In this document: positions 31,055-41,176 of the stretch, one piece after another
Layout of the letters: the number at the start of each line of letters is the position of its first letter
Position numbering within the stretch: position 1 is the first letter of the stretch
DNA from: Streptomyces katrae
Lineage (GTDB): Bacteria > Actinomycetota > Actinomycetes > Streptomycetales > Streptomycetaceae
DNA length: 64,000 nucleotides
Assembly: GCF_000717655.1 (NCBI RefSeq)
Contig: NZ_JNZY01000007.1
Location: 124,001 to 188,000 of the forward strand
Direction of reading: 5' to 3'
Notes under the pieces: generated by a model
Told to the model about the DNA's origin: nothing
Seen by the model: the letters and a program-made list of their open reading frames with translations, nothing else
Databases searched by the model: none
Made by a program: the position numbers and the translations under genes

Positions 31055-34000
31055 ATGACTGACACCGGCCAGGTACCGGGCGAGGGTCTCCCGGACAACG
31101 CGGGCATGGTGGATCAGCAGGGCATTCCCGCTCCGGTCCAGAACCCGGGCCCCGTCCCCGCTCCCGTCCAGGGCGGCTACGCCTTCCAGGACCTCGTGGA
31201 CAACCCGGCCGAGCCGGAGGACGAGGAACTGCTGCTGATGCCGAGCGGCCAGGGTGCGTGGAGCGACCCGCAGGTCGTCCCGCCGGCGCCGGTCTTCCCC
31301 GTCGAGGCCTCGTACGGCGATGCCCCGTACGCGGAGTACCCCGACGCCCAGCCCGGGTACGCGGAGCCCGCGTTCCCCCCACAGCCCTCGTTCCCCGACC
31401 CCTCGTACGGCGACGTCTCGTACAGCGCGGGTGCGCACGAGGCCGGCGGCCGGGACTCCGGCGCCCTCGACCTCGGCGGCCTCGTGGTCCCGCCGCAGGC
31501 GCCCGCCCCGGTGGCTTTGGCCGCGCCCGTCGCCCAGGCCATGCCCGCCCGTCGGCCGCTGCACATGGGTCCGCCCGTGCCCGAGGCCACCGGCGGAGTC
31601 GTACGCTCGCTCGCCGACCGGGGTCCGGCGGCGGCTCCCGTGGCCGCCCCGGCGGCCGTCGCCCCTGCCGCGCCCGTCGCCGCCCCTGCCGTGACTGCGC
31701 CCGTGGCGCCGATTCCGGTGCAGGTGGCCGGTCCGCCGACCGTGGGCCCCGAGTACCTGGACGTCCCGCGCCCCGAGGCCGCCGCCGTACCGGCCGCGCC
31801 GCAGACGGGCGAGACCCCGCCGCAGGCCGGCGAGCCGTGGACGGCGGAGCCGGCGCCCGTGGCGGCTCCGGAGCCTGTGGTCGCCGCCGAGTCCGCGGTG
31901 GCGCCGGAGCCCGTGGTGGCCTCGGAGCCGGTGGTGGCCGCCGAGCCGGCCGCGGTCCCCGAGCCCGTCGTGGCACCCGAGCCGGTGGCACCCGTGGCCG
32001 CCGAGGTCCCCGAGGCCCCGGAAGTCCCTCAGCCGGAGCCGGTCGCCGTCCCGGAGCCCGCGCCGGTCGTGGAGACCGCGCCGGAGCCCGTCGCCGAGAC
32101 GCCTGCGCCTGCTGCCGCGGAGCCCGTCGAGGCCCCGGCGGCGCCCGCCGCCGAGCCCGCGCCGGAGCCGGTCGTGGCCGAGGCCGCGCCCGCGGACGTA
32201 CCGGTGGCGGAAGCAGCCGTGGAGGCGGCGGCCGCCGCGCCGGAGTCGCAGGCCCCGGCTGTGGAAACGGTGGCGCAGGCCCCCGAGGCCGTCGAGCCCG
32301 CCGCCGAGGAGCCCGCCGCCGAGGAGCCGGCCGCTCCCGAGGCCCTCGCGGCCCCCGTCGCGCCGGAAGCCGTACCGGAGTCGGCACCCGAGGCCGTCGC
32401 ACAGGTGGAGCCCGAAGCCGTTCCCGAGCCGACCCCCGCGCCGCCTGCCGAGCCCGAGGCCGACGCAGTCGCCGAGCCGGTCGCCGAGGCCGCGCCCGAG
32501 CCCCTCGTGGAGCCCTCCGCCGGTGAAGCGGCCCCCGCGTACGCCGACGCCGAGCGCGAGGCCGTCCTGCGCGTCATCCGCGAACGCCGCGACATCCGCA
32601 ACGGCTTCCGTACCGACCCGATCCCGCACGAGGTGCTGCTCCGCGTCCTGGAGGCCGCGCACCACGCGCCCAGCGTGGGCCACTCCCAGCCCTGGGACTT
32701 CGTCGTCATCCGCTCGGCCGAGACCCGCCGGACGATGCACGAGCTCGCCCAGCGCCAGCGCGAGGCCTACGCGAAGTCGCTGCCCAAGAGCCGGGCGAAG
32801 CAGTTCAAGGAACTCAAGATCGAGGCCATCCTCGACACCCCGGTGAACATCGTCGTCACCGCCGACCCCACCCGCGGCGGCCGCCACACCCTCGGCCGGC
32901 ACACCCAGCCGCAGATGGCCCCGTACTCCTCGGCCCTCGCCGTCGAGAACCTCTGGCTCGCCGCGCGCGCCGAGGGCCTCGGCGTCGGCTGGGTCAGCTT
33001 CTTCGACGAGCGCGAGATGGTCCGCGAGCTCGGCCTGCCGGAGCACCTCGAGGTCGTCGCGTACCTGTGCGTCGGCTACGTCGACGAGTTCCCGGAGGAG
33101 CCCGAGCTGGCGCACGCCGGCTGGTCGCAGCGCCGGCCGCTGGCCTGGGTCGTGCACGAGGAGACGTACGGCCGCCGCGCGCTGCCCGGCGAGGAGCCGC
33201 ACGACCTGCTCTCGGAGACGGTCGCCGGCATCCGCCCGCTCGACGCGAAGGCGCTGGGCGAGGCCTGGGAGCGCCAGAAGCGCATGACCAAGCCCGCCGG
33301 GGCCCTGGGCATGCTCGAAATCATCTCCGCCCAGCTGTCCGGCCTCTCCCGGGTCTGCCCGCCGCCGATCCCGGAGCCGGCCGCGGTCGCGATCTTCGCG
33401 GGCGACCACGGGGTCCACGCCCAGGGCGTCACCCCGTGGCCCCAGGAGGTCACCACGCAGATGGTCGCCAACTTCCTGGGCGGCGGCGCGGTCTGCAACG
33501 CGTTCGCGAACCAGGTGGGCGCCGAGGTCTGTGTCATCGACGTCGGCGTGGCCGGCGACCTTCCCGCCACCCCGGGCCTGCTCCCGCGCAAGGTCCGCCC
33601 GGGTACGGCCGACCTCTCCACGGGCCCGGCGATGACCCGCGAGGAGGCGATCGCGGCCATCGAGGTGGGCATCGAGACGGCCCGCGACCTCGTCGCCGCA
33701 GGCAACAAGGCCCTGCTGACCGGCGAGATGGGCATCGCGAACACGACGGTCTCCGCAGCCCTGATCTCGGTCTTCACCGGGGTCGACCCGGCGGAGGTGA
33801 CGGGCCGCGGCACGGGCATCAACGACGAGACGCACGCCCGCAAGGTCGAGGTCGTCCGCCGCGCACTGGAGCTCCACCAGCCGGACCCGGCGGACCCGAT
33901 CGGCGTCCTGGCGGCGATCGGCGGCCTGGAGCACGCGGCCATCGTCGGCCTGCTCCTCGGCGGGGCGTCCCTGCGCACCCCCGTCATCCTGGACGGTGTG

Positions 34001-34255
34001 AGCGCGGGCGCGGCGGCCCTGGTGGCCCGGGCCATCGCCCCCGAGTCCCTCTCGGCGTGCATCGCGGGCCACCGCAGCGCGGAGCCGGGGCACGTGGCGG
34101 CCCTGAACAAGCTCGGCCTGCGCCCGCTGGTGGACCTGGACCTGCGCCTCGGCGAGGGCACGGGCGCCCTCCTGGCCCTCCCGCTGGTCCAGAGCGCGGC
34201 CCGCGCGATGCACGAGGTGGCCACCTTCGACTCGGCGGGCGTCACAGAGAAGTAG
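31055..34255 (+). CDS. cobT: BluB-CobT fusion (DMB synthase plus DMB phosphoribosyltransferase)
   Basis: 1066 residues, three times a normal CobT. Residues 1-230 are Pro/Tyr/Ala-rich. About 240-495 is an Ala/Pro/Glu/Val low-complexity stretch of repeated EPVVA-like units. About 500-715 is a nitroreductase-fold BluB-like domain (RERRDIRNGF, HHAPSVGHSQPWDFVVI, LWLAARAEGLGVGWVSF), which makes 5,6-dimethylbenzimidazole (DMB) from FMN. About 720-1066 is CobT (AGDHGVHAQGVTPWPQEVT, TGEMGIANTTVSAAL, catalytic Glu in LRLGEGTGALLALPL), which activates DMB with nicotinate mononucleotide. The fusion would channel the lower ligand. The low-complexity stretch is probably disordered. Confidence 0.9.
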   Translation: MTDTGQVPGEGLPDNAGMVDQQGIPAPVQNPGPVPAPVQGGYAFQDLVDNPAEPEDEELLLMPSGQGAWSDPQVVPPAPVFPVEASYGDAPYAEYPDAQPGYAEPAFPPQPSFPDPSYGDVSYSAGAHEAGGRDSGALDLGGLVVPPQAPAPVALAAPVAQAMPARRPLHMGPPVPEATGGVVRSLADRGPAAAPVAAPAAVAPAAPVAAPAVTAPVAPIPVQVAGPPTVGPEYLDVPRPEAAAVPAAPQTGETPPQAGEPWTAEPAPVAAPEPVVAAESAVAPEPVVASEPVVAAEPAAVPEPVVAPEPVAPVAAEVPEAPEVPQPEPVAVPEPAPVVETAPEPVAETPAPAAAEPVEAPAAPAAEPAPEPVVAEAAPADVPVAEAAVEAAAAAPESQAPAVETVAQAPEAVEPAAEEPAAEEPAAPEALAAPVAPEAVPESAPEAVAQVEPEAVPEPTPAPPAEPEADAVAEPVAEAAPEPLVEPSAGEAAPAYADAEREAVLRVIRERRDIRNGFRTDPIPHEVLLRVLEAAHHAPSVGHSQPWDFVVIRSAETRRTMHELAQRQREAYAKSLPKSRAKQFKELKIEAILDTPVNIVVTADPTRGGRHTLGRHTQPQMAPYSSALAVENLWLAARAEGLGVGWVSFFDEREMVRELGLPEHLEVVAYLCVGYVDEFPEEPELAHAGWSQRRPLAWVVHEETYGRRALPGEEPHDLLSETVAGIRPLDAKALGEAWERQKRMTKPAGALGMLEIISAQLSGLSRVCPPPIPEPAAVAIFAGDHGVHAQGVTPWPQEVTTQMVANFLGGGAVCNAFANQVGAEVCVIDVGVAGDLPATPGLLPRKVRPGTADLSTGPAMTREEAIAAIEVGIETARDLVAAGNKALLTGEMGIANTTVSAALISVFTGVDPAEVTGRGTGINDETHARKVEVVRRALELHQPDPADPIGVLAAIGGLEHAAIVGLLLGGASLRTPVILDGVSAGAAALVARAIAPESLSACIAGHRSAEPGHVAALNKLGLRPLVDLDLRLGEGTGALLALPLVQSAARAMHEVATFDSAGVTEK

Positions 34256-34315
34256 CAGGCGGGACCCGCCGTCCCGCACCGGCTTGGCCTGGGTGGCGTA
34301 GCCCGCGGTGCGGGG

Positions 34316-34342
34316 CACGGCGGGCACGGCGGGCACGGCAAG
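34316..34342 (+). repeat. Three 9-bp tandem repeats after cobT
   Basis: cacggcggg, cacggcggg and cacggcaag lie in tandem just before a degenerate gene. This is a short slippage repeat with no evident function. Confidence 0.5.
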
Positions 34343-34351
34343 CCTGGTCCC

Positions 34352-34939
34352 ATGACGGGTACCAGACCCCCCGTGGTCGTGCACGCCCCGGACGCCCGGG
34401 GCCTGCACGGTCACCGAGGGCAGCCGGACCCTGGGCAGCGTCTGGTCGCCCGGGGAACTGCGCCGAATGCTGCGGCGCGCCCGACTCCTGCCGGGCCCGG
34501 ACCTCGCCGGCCAGGGATCCGTCCGCTGGGAGGGCGGCGACGCGGAGTGCTGGCCGGACAGGCCTCTGCGCAGGCGGCTGACGGCCGGCGTGCTGGTGGC
34601 GGGTCTGCTCGCCTGCGCCGTGCTGCTGCCTTCTCCTGGGCGATGGCGGGCGCGCCGGCCGCTCATTGCCCGCCCGGGTCCGATGGCGACTGCGTGGTCT
34701 TCCGCGGGCGCATCGACCACAACAACAACCTGGTCAACGTGACCCGTCGGCCGAGGTACGTCACCCTGTGGTGGTCCATGGAGCCGGGCGGAAACAATTG
34801 CGAGATCGAAGCCGTGATCTCCCCGCTCGACGCGGACGGGAACGTCGCCCCGCCCGTGGAGAGCGCGGACCGCTACGGTCTGGTGAAGGAGGAGTCCCGG
34901 GTGGCCCGCGTCGCCGTCGGCCCGCTCGCTGCGCGGTAG
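34352..34939 (+). pseudogene. Degenerate gene with probable frameshifts
   Basis: An open frame of 195 codons runs from ATG 34352 (TGTRPPVVVHAPDARG) to 34939, but its middle part is Arg/Pro-rich nonsense. In a second frame the middle reads CTVTEGSRTLGSVWSPGELR, then SVRWEGGDAECWPD and a membrane segment LTAGVLVAGLLACAVLLPS, which looks like the expected continuation of VVVHAPDARG in a Streptomyces membrane-protein family I recall. The first frame resumes sense with DGDCVVFRGRIDHNNNLVNV and YVTLWWSMEPGGNNCEIEAV. Two compensating shifts, or a merger of two remnants, would explain this. Confidence 0.4.
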
Positions 34940-35207
34940 CGGGCGTCCGTCGGATCAGGTCGGACAGGCCGGACACCCCCTGGCCGGCAGGCCCGGACGA
35001 CCCGGCTTCGAGCCGCCCCGACGCGGACGGCCGGGCCGGCTCCCCGCAGGCGGGGTGGACCGCCGGGGCCGCTGCGGACCCCGGGGCGTGCTGCCGCGCA
35101 GGTGGGGACGTATCTTGGACCCTCAGTACCGCACTACAGCTCAGCCATCCGCCGCTCCACTGCCGTAGCGGCTCGCCTCCCCGTCGCCCTCAGGAGCAGC
35201 CCCCGCC
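34940..35207 (+). promoter_or_regulatory. Upstream region of cobA
   Basis: This 268-base gap holds no gene that I can support. A -10 like box TATCTT (35110-35115) lies in gtggggacgtatcttgg about 95 bases before the ATG, with no convincing -35. An aggagc ribosome site precedes the ATG. Confidence 0.35.
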
Positions 35208-36419
35208 ATGGCCGACAGCCCCGCCTACCCCGTAGGACTCCGCCTCGCCGGCCGCCGCGTCGTCGTCATCGGCGGCGGACAGGTCGCGCAACGCCGGCTG
35301 CCCGCGCTCGTCGCGGCCGGCGCCGACGTCCTGCTGATCTCCCCCTCCGCCACCCCCTCCGTGGACGCCATGGCCGAGACCGGCGAGATCCGCTGGGAGC
35401 GCCGCCGCTACCAGGACGGTGATCTCGACGGCGCCTGGTACGCGCTGATCGCGACCCGCGACCGGGCCGCCAACGACGCGGCCTCCGCCGAGGCCGAGAG
35501 CCGCCGGGTCTGGTGCGTGCGCGCCGACGACGCCGATGCGGCCACCGCCTGGACCCCGGCCACCGGCCGCGTCGAGGGCGTGACCGTCGCCGTCCTCAGC
35601 GGCAACGACCCCCGCCGCTCCGCCGCCGTCCGCGACGCCGTCGTCGAGGGGCTGCGCGACGGCTCCCTCGCCACGGCCCGCACCCGCACCCCGGGTGTCT
35701 CCCTCGTCGGCGGCGGCCCCGGCGACCCGGACCTCATCACCGTCCGCGGGCGCCGCCTCCTCGCCGAGGCCGACGTCGTCATCGCCGACCGGCTCGGCCC
35801 CCGCGACCTGCTCGACGAACTCCCGCCGCACGTCGAGGTCATCGACGCCGCGAAGATCCCGTACGGCCGGTACATGGCCCAGGAGGCCATCAACAACGCC
35901 CTGATCGAGCACGCCAAGGCCGGCAAGGCCGTGGTCCGGCTCAAGGGCGGGGACCCGTACGTCTTCGGCCGCGGCATGGAGGAGCTCCAGGCGCTCGCCG
36001 AGGCCGGCATCCCCTGCACCGTCGTCCCCGGCATCTCCAGCTCCATCTCGGTGCCCGGCGCCGTCGGCATCCCGGTCACCCACCGCGGCGTGGCGCACGA
36101 GTTCACCGTGGTCAGCGGCCACGTCGGCCCTGAAGACCCGCGTTCCCTCGTGGACTGGGCCTCCCTCGCCAAGCTCACCGGCACCCTGGTGATCCTGATG
36201 GGCGTCGACAAGATCGGCCTGATCGCCGACGCCCTGGTCCGGCACGGCCGCTCCGCCGACACCCCGGTCGCGGTCGTCCAGGAGGGCACCACCGCCACGC
36301 AGCGCCGCGTCGACGCCACCCTCGCCACCGTCGGCGAGACCGTACGGGCGGAGGAGATCCGCCCGCCCGCGGTCATCGTGATCGGCGAGGTCGTCAACGT
36401 CCGTACCCCCACCGCCTGA
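35208..36419 (+). CDS. cobA: Uroporphyrinogen-III C-methyltransferase with siroheme-synthase N-domain
   Basis: 403 residues. The N-terminal 150 residues are a CysG-type NAD-binding domain (RRVVVIGGGQVAQRRLPALV). The C-terminal 250 residues are SUMT: VSLVGGGPGDPDLITVRGRR, VVRLKGGDPYVFGRG and VVPGISSSISVPG. SUMT makes precorrin-2, the branch point to siroheme and cobalamin; the N-domain may oxidise or metallate it. It is shorter than full E. coli CysG (about 457). Its position near cobL and cobT favours a cobalamin role, but siroheme for sulfite reductase is also possible. Confidence 0.92.
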   Translation: MADSPAYPVGLRLAGRRVVVIGGGQVAQRRLPALVAAGADVLLISPSATPSVDAMAETGEIRWERRRYQDGDLDGAWYALIATRDRAANDAASAEAESRRVWCVRADDADAATAWTPATGRVEGVTVAVLSGNDPRRSAAVRDAVVEGLRDGSLATARTRTPGVSLVGGGPGDPDLITVRGRRLLAEADVVIADRLGPRDLLDELPPHVEVIDAAKIPYGRYMAQEAINNALIEHAKAGKAVVRLKGGDPYVFGRGMEELQALAEAGIPCTVVPGISSSISVPGAVGIPVTHRGVAHEFTVVSGHVGPEDPRSLVDWASLAKLTGTLVILMGVDKIGLIADALVRHGRSADTPVAVVQEGTTATQRRVDATLATVGETVRAEEIRPPAVIVIGEVVNVRTPTA

Positions 36420-36477
36420 AGCGCCCGCGCCCGGCAGGGCCGTTGGCACCACACCCCGGACAAGGCAGTATCACCCT

Positions 36478-37323
36478 GTGGCTGATCTCATCACCGTCGA
36501 AGACCCCGACGATCCCCGCCTGCGCGACTACACGGGCCTGACCGACGTCGAACTGCGGCGCCGGCGCGAGCCCGAAGAAGGCCTGTTCATCGCCGAGGGC
36601 GAGAAGGTCATCAGACGCGCCAAGGACGCCGGGTACGAGATGCGTTCGATGCTGCTCTCCGCGAAGTGGGTCGACGTCATGCGCGACGTCATCGACGAGC
36701 TCCCGGCGCCGGTCTATGCGGTCACCCCGGAGCTCGCCGAACGCGTCACCGGCTACCACGTGCACCGCGGCGCCCTCGCCTCGATGCAGCGCAAGCCGCT
36801 CCCGACCGCCGACGAGCTGCTCGCGGGGGAGGGGGCGGGCGGCCGGATCGCCGTCTTCGAGGGCTTCGTCGACCACGCCAACCTGGGCGCCGCGTTCCGC
36901 AGCGCCGCCGCCCTCGGCATCGGCGCGATACTGCTCTCCCCGGACTGCGCGGACCCGCTCTACCGGCGCGCCATCAAGGTCTCGATGGGATCGGTGTTCT
37001 CGGTGCCGTACGGGCGCCTCGACAAGTGGCCCGCGGACCTCGAGAAGGTCCGCGAGGCGGGCTACCGGATCCTGGCCATGACGCCGAGCCCGAAGGCCAC
37101 GCCGCTGGACCAGGTCCCGCCGGAGCGCTTCGAGCGCTCCGCGATCATGCTCGGCTCCGAGGGGCACGGCCTGTCCACGTACGCGCTGCGGGCCGCCGAC
37201 GAGTGGGTCCGCATCCCGATGGCCGAGGGGATCGACTCGCTGAACGTGGCCGCGGCCTCGGCGGTCGCCTTCTACGCGACCCGCCCGCCCCAGTCCCCGG
37301 GGTCGTTCCCGCCGGAGCTCTAG
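36478..37323 (+). CDS. TrmH/SpoU-family RNA methyltransferase
   Basis: 281 residues from GTG 36478. The N-terminal substrate-binding domain has EGLFIAEGEKVIRRAKDAG. The SPOUT catalytic domain shows motif 1 DHANLGAAFRSAAALGIGAI, motif 2 IMLGSEGHGLS and motif 3 VRIPMAEGIDSLNVAAASAV, which forms the trefoil knot that binds SAM. These enzymes 2'-O-methylate rRNA or tRNA. The target base cannot be deduced. It is the last gene before a convergent kinase, with an octamer repeat between them. Confidence 0.92.
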   Translation: MADLITVEDPDDPRLRDYTGLTDVELRRRREPEEGLFIAEGEKVIRRAKDAGYEMRSMLLSAKWVDVMRDVIDELPAPVYAVTPELAERVTGYHVHRGALASMQRKPLPTADELLAGEGAGGRIAVFEGFVDHANLGAAFRSAAALGIGAILLSPDCADPLYRRAIKVSMGSVFSVPYGRLDKWPADLEKVREAGYRILAMTPSPKATPLDQVPPERFERSAIMLGSEGHGLSTYALRAADEWVRIPMAEGIDSLNVAAASAVAFYATRPPQSPGSFPPEL

Positions 37324-37326
37324 GAC

Positions 37327-37351
37327 CTCAGAACTCCAGAACCCCAGAACC

Positions 37352-37358
<7 letters not shown>
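37327..37358. repeat. Four 8-bp tandem repeats
   Basis: ctcagaac, tccagaac, cccagaac and ctcagaac follow one another in the spacer after the methyltransferase stop. The last unit runs into the final codons of the convergent kinase gene. Copy number could vary between strains. Confidence 0.7.
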
Positions 37359-38599
<1,241 letters not shown>

Positions 38600-39156
38600 C
38601 CCGCTGACCGGTCGTCCTGTTGACGTGCCACAGCTTACGGACCATCCGCCACGAGCGCTCAGAGGCCGCGCCCTCGCCGGAGGATTCGATGGTCAGTGCG
38701 GCACAGCCCACTTGAGGGTTCCTCACCCGCACGGGCCCCTGTCCGTACGGCACTTGCCGGTACGGCCAAACGGCCCTGGCGCCAAGGGGATTGAGGCGCC
38801 CGCAGGGGTGGTGCGCCGGGCGCACGGCTGACGGGGGGTCGGTGCGACGGGCCGGCGGACGAGCGGATCCCGTCCGTACCCCGCAGGCGGACACGCATGC
38901 GCGGGGAGTGACGGAAGTGAGCGAACTCACTACCCTCCGGTCATCCCCTCCGGGAAGACCCCCAGTAGGGGGGAGCGGTCTCCACCCAGGGGAGTACACG
39001 AGGGGTGGCCCCGTCATCCTCCTGGAGGCCTGCGAAGGGGTACGCGGGCAGGAGGCCAGGGGCCGTGCGCCCGCCTAGTGTTGAAGACAAGCGGCGGGTG
39101 GCGCACTCGTCCCCCGAGGTCACGGACCCGCCGCTGCAACCGACAGGGAGAGGACC
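38600..39156. other. Long intergenic region between the kinase and a small membrane protein gene
   Basis: This is 557 bases with no gene that I can support; short open frames in it lack coding character. It contains cgcatgcg (38894-38901, palindrome), the inverted repeat agtgag-cgaa-ctcact (38916-38931) and a ccccc/ggggg hairpin near 38960-38975. These could be operators for the downstream small gene or the divergent kinase. Confidence 0.5.
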
Positions 39157-39342
39157 ATGGCGGACATCGCCCGGCAGGGACGCAAGGCATTCGCGTTCAA
39201 CGGCCATGAGTCCGGCACGCGCCACCCACTGGTGGCCGCGGCCATGGTGCTCCCCCTGGCCGCCCTCCTGCTCTTCCTCTTCGGGGGATTCGACCAGGTG
39301 GCGGTACAGGCGTCGTCCGTGGGCGTGATGCTGGGGCGCTGA
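39157..39342 (+). CDS. Small single-pass membrane protein
   Basis: 61 residues: a basic, hydrophilic start (ADIARQGRKAFAFNGHES), one strong membrane segment (PLVAAAMVLPLAALLLFLFG), and a short tail ending GVMLGR. A gggagaggacc ribosome site precedes the ATG, and a strong intrinsic terminator follows at 39431. Isolated gene with its own 5' and 3' signals, so I believe it is real. Function unknown. Confidence 0.7.
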   Translation: MADIARQGRKAFAFNGHESGTRHPLVAAAMVLPLAALLLFLFGGFDQVAVQASSVGVMLGR

Positions 39343-39430
39343 GCGGCGCCCCTGGTCCGGGAGAGCGGCCCGGACCGGGACATCGGCCTGTCGCACCCCG
39401 TGGGGACGGGGGCGCGGCGGACGGCAGGAG

Positions 39431-39479
39431 AAGGGTGCTGCCCGTCCGACTGGGGAGTCGGACGGGCAGCACCCTTTTT
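39431..39479 (+). terminator. Strong intrinsic terminator
   Basis: aagggtgctgcccgtccgac (39431-39450) pairs perfectly with gtcggacgggcagcaccctt (39457-39476) around a six-base loop, and the right arm ends in a run of five T. It terminates the small membrane protein transcript. Confidence 0.92.
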
Positions 39480-39543
39480 CATGCCGTCCCGCAGTTCCGT
39501 AACCTGCTCCCGAGACGCCAGCGACGGGAGCCGTGGAGCCGCG

Positions 39544-40626
39544 ATGAACCAGGAGCCACTGCCCGCCGCCCTCGCGGCGTACGCCGGCGCGGGGCGGCAG
39601 GACGCCCCGTACGAACTCCTCGCCGAGCGGGAGGACGGGACCGTCGTGCGCTGCGGCGAGATCGTGGCCAAGGCGCACGCCGGGGACAGCGACCGCGAAG
39701 GGCTCGCCGTACGGATGCGGATCGCCGCGGACAAGGCGCTGGCCGGGGTGCTGCTCGCCCCGCTGCGCCCCGAGGTCGGCTACCTCGGGGGCCGGCCCGT
39801 GTCCCTGTGGCCGTACGGGGCCCCGGTCGACCCGGAGCGCCCCGAGGACGCCCCGTGGGAGGCGGCCGCCCGGCTGCTGGCGGCCCTGCACCAGGTGCCC
39901 GTGCACCGGCTGCCGGGTCCGGTGCCGCCGATGCGCGGCCCGGCCAAACTGGCCCGGGCCCTGCGCCGCCTGGCGCGGGCGACGGCTCCCGGCCGGGGTG
40001 CCGGTGCCGCCGGCGCCGGTCCCGCAGCGGCGGCCGGGCCCGTGGGCGCCCCCGCCGCCACCGGTTCGGCCGGTTCGGCCGGATCCGCCGGATCCCGTCC
40101 CGGTCCCGCCCTCGTGCCCAGCCCGGCCGAGGGCCGCCCCGCCGGCGACCTCGTACGGGCCGCCGCGCGGACCCTGCCCGCCTGGGTGCGGGGGGAGGCG
40201 CCGGCGCCCCGGGGCGGGGCGCTGTGCCACGGGGACCTGCACCTCGGGCAGTTGGTCCGCGGCCCCGGACCCGACGGGGGCTGGCGGCTCATCGACGTCG
40301 ACGACCTCGGGATCGGGACTCCGGCCTGGGACCTGGCCCGGCCCGCGGCCTGGTACGCCGCCGGGCTGCTCGACACCGGCACCTGGGTCCGCTTCCTCGA
40401 CTCCTACCGCGCGGCAGGCGGCCCCGCGGCCGGGCCGGCCGGCTCCGACCCCTGGCCGGAACTGGACCTCGCCGCCCGGGCGCTGACCGTACAGACCGCG
40501 GCCCTGGCCCTGGCCAAATCGGCAGAAAACCACCGCCGACTCGACGACGTGGAACGGCTGATGGTGGACTCCTGCGCCCGAATCGCCACCCTCCCGCCCG
40601 ACTTGGAGCCGCAGGCTCCGTCGTAG
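39544..40626 (+). CDS. Aminoglycoside phosphotransferase-fold kinase
   Basis: 360 residues from ATG 39544. The APH/choline-kinase catalytic loop reads CHGDLHLGQLVRG and the metal motif reads RLIDVDDLGIGTPAWDLARP. The N-lobe is compact (VRCGEIVAKAHAG holds the likely ATP lysine). A Gly/Ala/Ser/Pro-rich insert of about 55 residues (near 150-205) separates the lobes. The substrate could be a small alcohol or an antibiotic; nothing in the neighbourhood tells. It follows a strong terminator, so it has its own promoter. Confidence 0.8.
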   Translation: MNQEPLPAALAAYAGAGRQDAPYELLAEREDGTVVRCGEIVAKAHAGDSDREGLAVRMRIAADKALAGVLLAPLRPEVGYLGGRPVSLWPYGAPVDPERPEDAPWEAAARLLAALHQVPVHRLPGPVPPMRGPAKLARALRRLARATAPGRGAGAAGAGPAAAAGPVGAPAATGSAGSAGSAGSRPGPALVPSPAEGRPAGDLVRAAARTLPAWVRGEAPAPRGGALCHGDLHLGQLVRGPGPDGGWRLIDVDDLGIGTPAWDLARPAAWYAAGLLDTGTWVRFLDSYRAAGGPAAGPAGSDPWPELDLAARALTVQTAALALAKSAENHRRLDDVERLMVDSCARIATLPPDLEPQAPS

Positions 40627-40691
40627 GGTGAGCTTCACGCCACCGGGCATGCATCCGGTGTCGAAGCAGACGGCGAGGAGCTGATCCGGTC

Positions 40692-40997
40692 ATGCAGTGT
40701 CCGAAGTGTCACGCGATGATGCACACCTACAACCGCAACGGTGTCCAGATCGAGCAGTGCAGCAACTGCCGCGGCATCTTCCTCGACTACGGCGAGCTGG
40801 AGGCGCTGACCCGCCTGGAGTCCCAGTACACCGGCGGCCAGTACGGCCAGGTCCCGCCGCCCGCCGCGCCGCCGGCCCCCTACCCGGCCGCGCACGCCCC
40901 CGCCCCCGCCTGGGGTGCCCCGCACCACGGCGGGCACGGCCACGGTCACCACGGCCACCACAAGGGCGGCTTCGGCCGGATGCTCTTCTCCTCCTGA
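40692..40997 (+). CDS. Zinc-ribbon (TFIIB-type) small protein
   Basis: 101 residues. The N-terminal half is a zf-TFIIB zinc ribbon with CPKCHAMM and CSNCRGIFLDYGELEALTR, two CxxC knuckles. The C-terminal half is Pro/Ala-rich, then His/Gly-rich (HHGGHGHGHHGHHKGG), which may bind metals. The family is conserved and uncharacterised. ATG 40692 follows gaggagctgatcc. A bidirectional terminator follows. Confidence 0.88.
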   Translation: MQCPKCHAMMHTYNRNGVQIEQCSNCRGIFLDYGELEALTRLESQYTGGQYGQVPPPAAPPAPYPAAHAPAPAWGAPHHGGHGHGHHGHHKGGFGRMLFSS

Positions 40998-41014
40998 GCC
41001 GCCTCCACAACGCA

Positions 41015-41046
41015 GAAGCCCCGGCCGTCGAGACGGCCGGGGCTTC
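41015..41046. terminator. Bidirectional terminator between zinc-ribbon gene and tRNA array
   Basis: gaagccccggccgtc (41015-41029) pairs with gacggccggggcttc (41032-41046), a 15-bp perfect inverted repeat (effectively a four-base loop), between a plus-strand CDS and the 3' end of a minus-strand tRNA array. Confidence 0.85.
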
Positions 41047-41052
41047 CGGAGG

Positions 41053-41127
41053 TGGTGCGCGATACTGGGATTGAACCAGTGACCTCTTCCGTGTCAGGGA
41101 AGCGCTCTCCCGCTGAGCTAATCGCGC
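41053..41127 (-). tRNA. tRNA-Val (GAC), copy 1, CCA encoded
   Basis: Acceptor arms GCGCGAT/ATCGCGC pair. The anticodon stem CTTCC/GGAAG encloses CTGACAC, giving anticodon GAC. The T loop GTTCAATCC is normal. The 3' CCA is encoded, unlike in the other copies. It is the last tRNA of the minus-strand array. Confidence 0.95.
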
Positions 41128-41176
41128 GGGACCACGGTTGGAACCGCAGGTGGAGCAAGGTGGTGCAGATACTGCG

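Noticed and set aside
30880..31062. 60-codon ORF in the cobT leader
   Set aside because: Arg-rich translation without coding character, overlapping the cobT start; its 5' part is explained by the hairpins.
38791..39078. 95-codon ORF in the kinase upstream region
   Set aside because: Gly/Arg-rich translation, no ribosome site and no recognisable motif; typical of non-coding GC-rich DNA.
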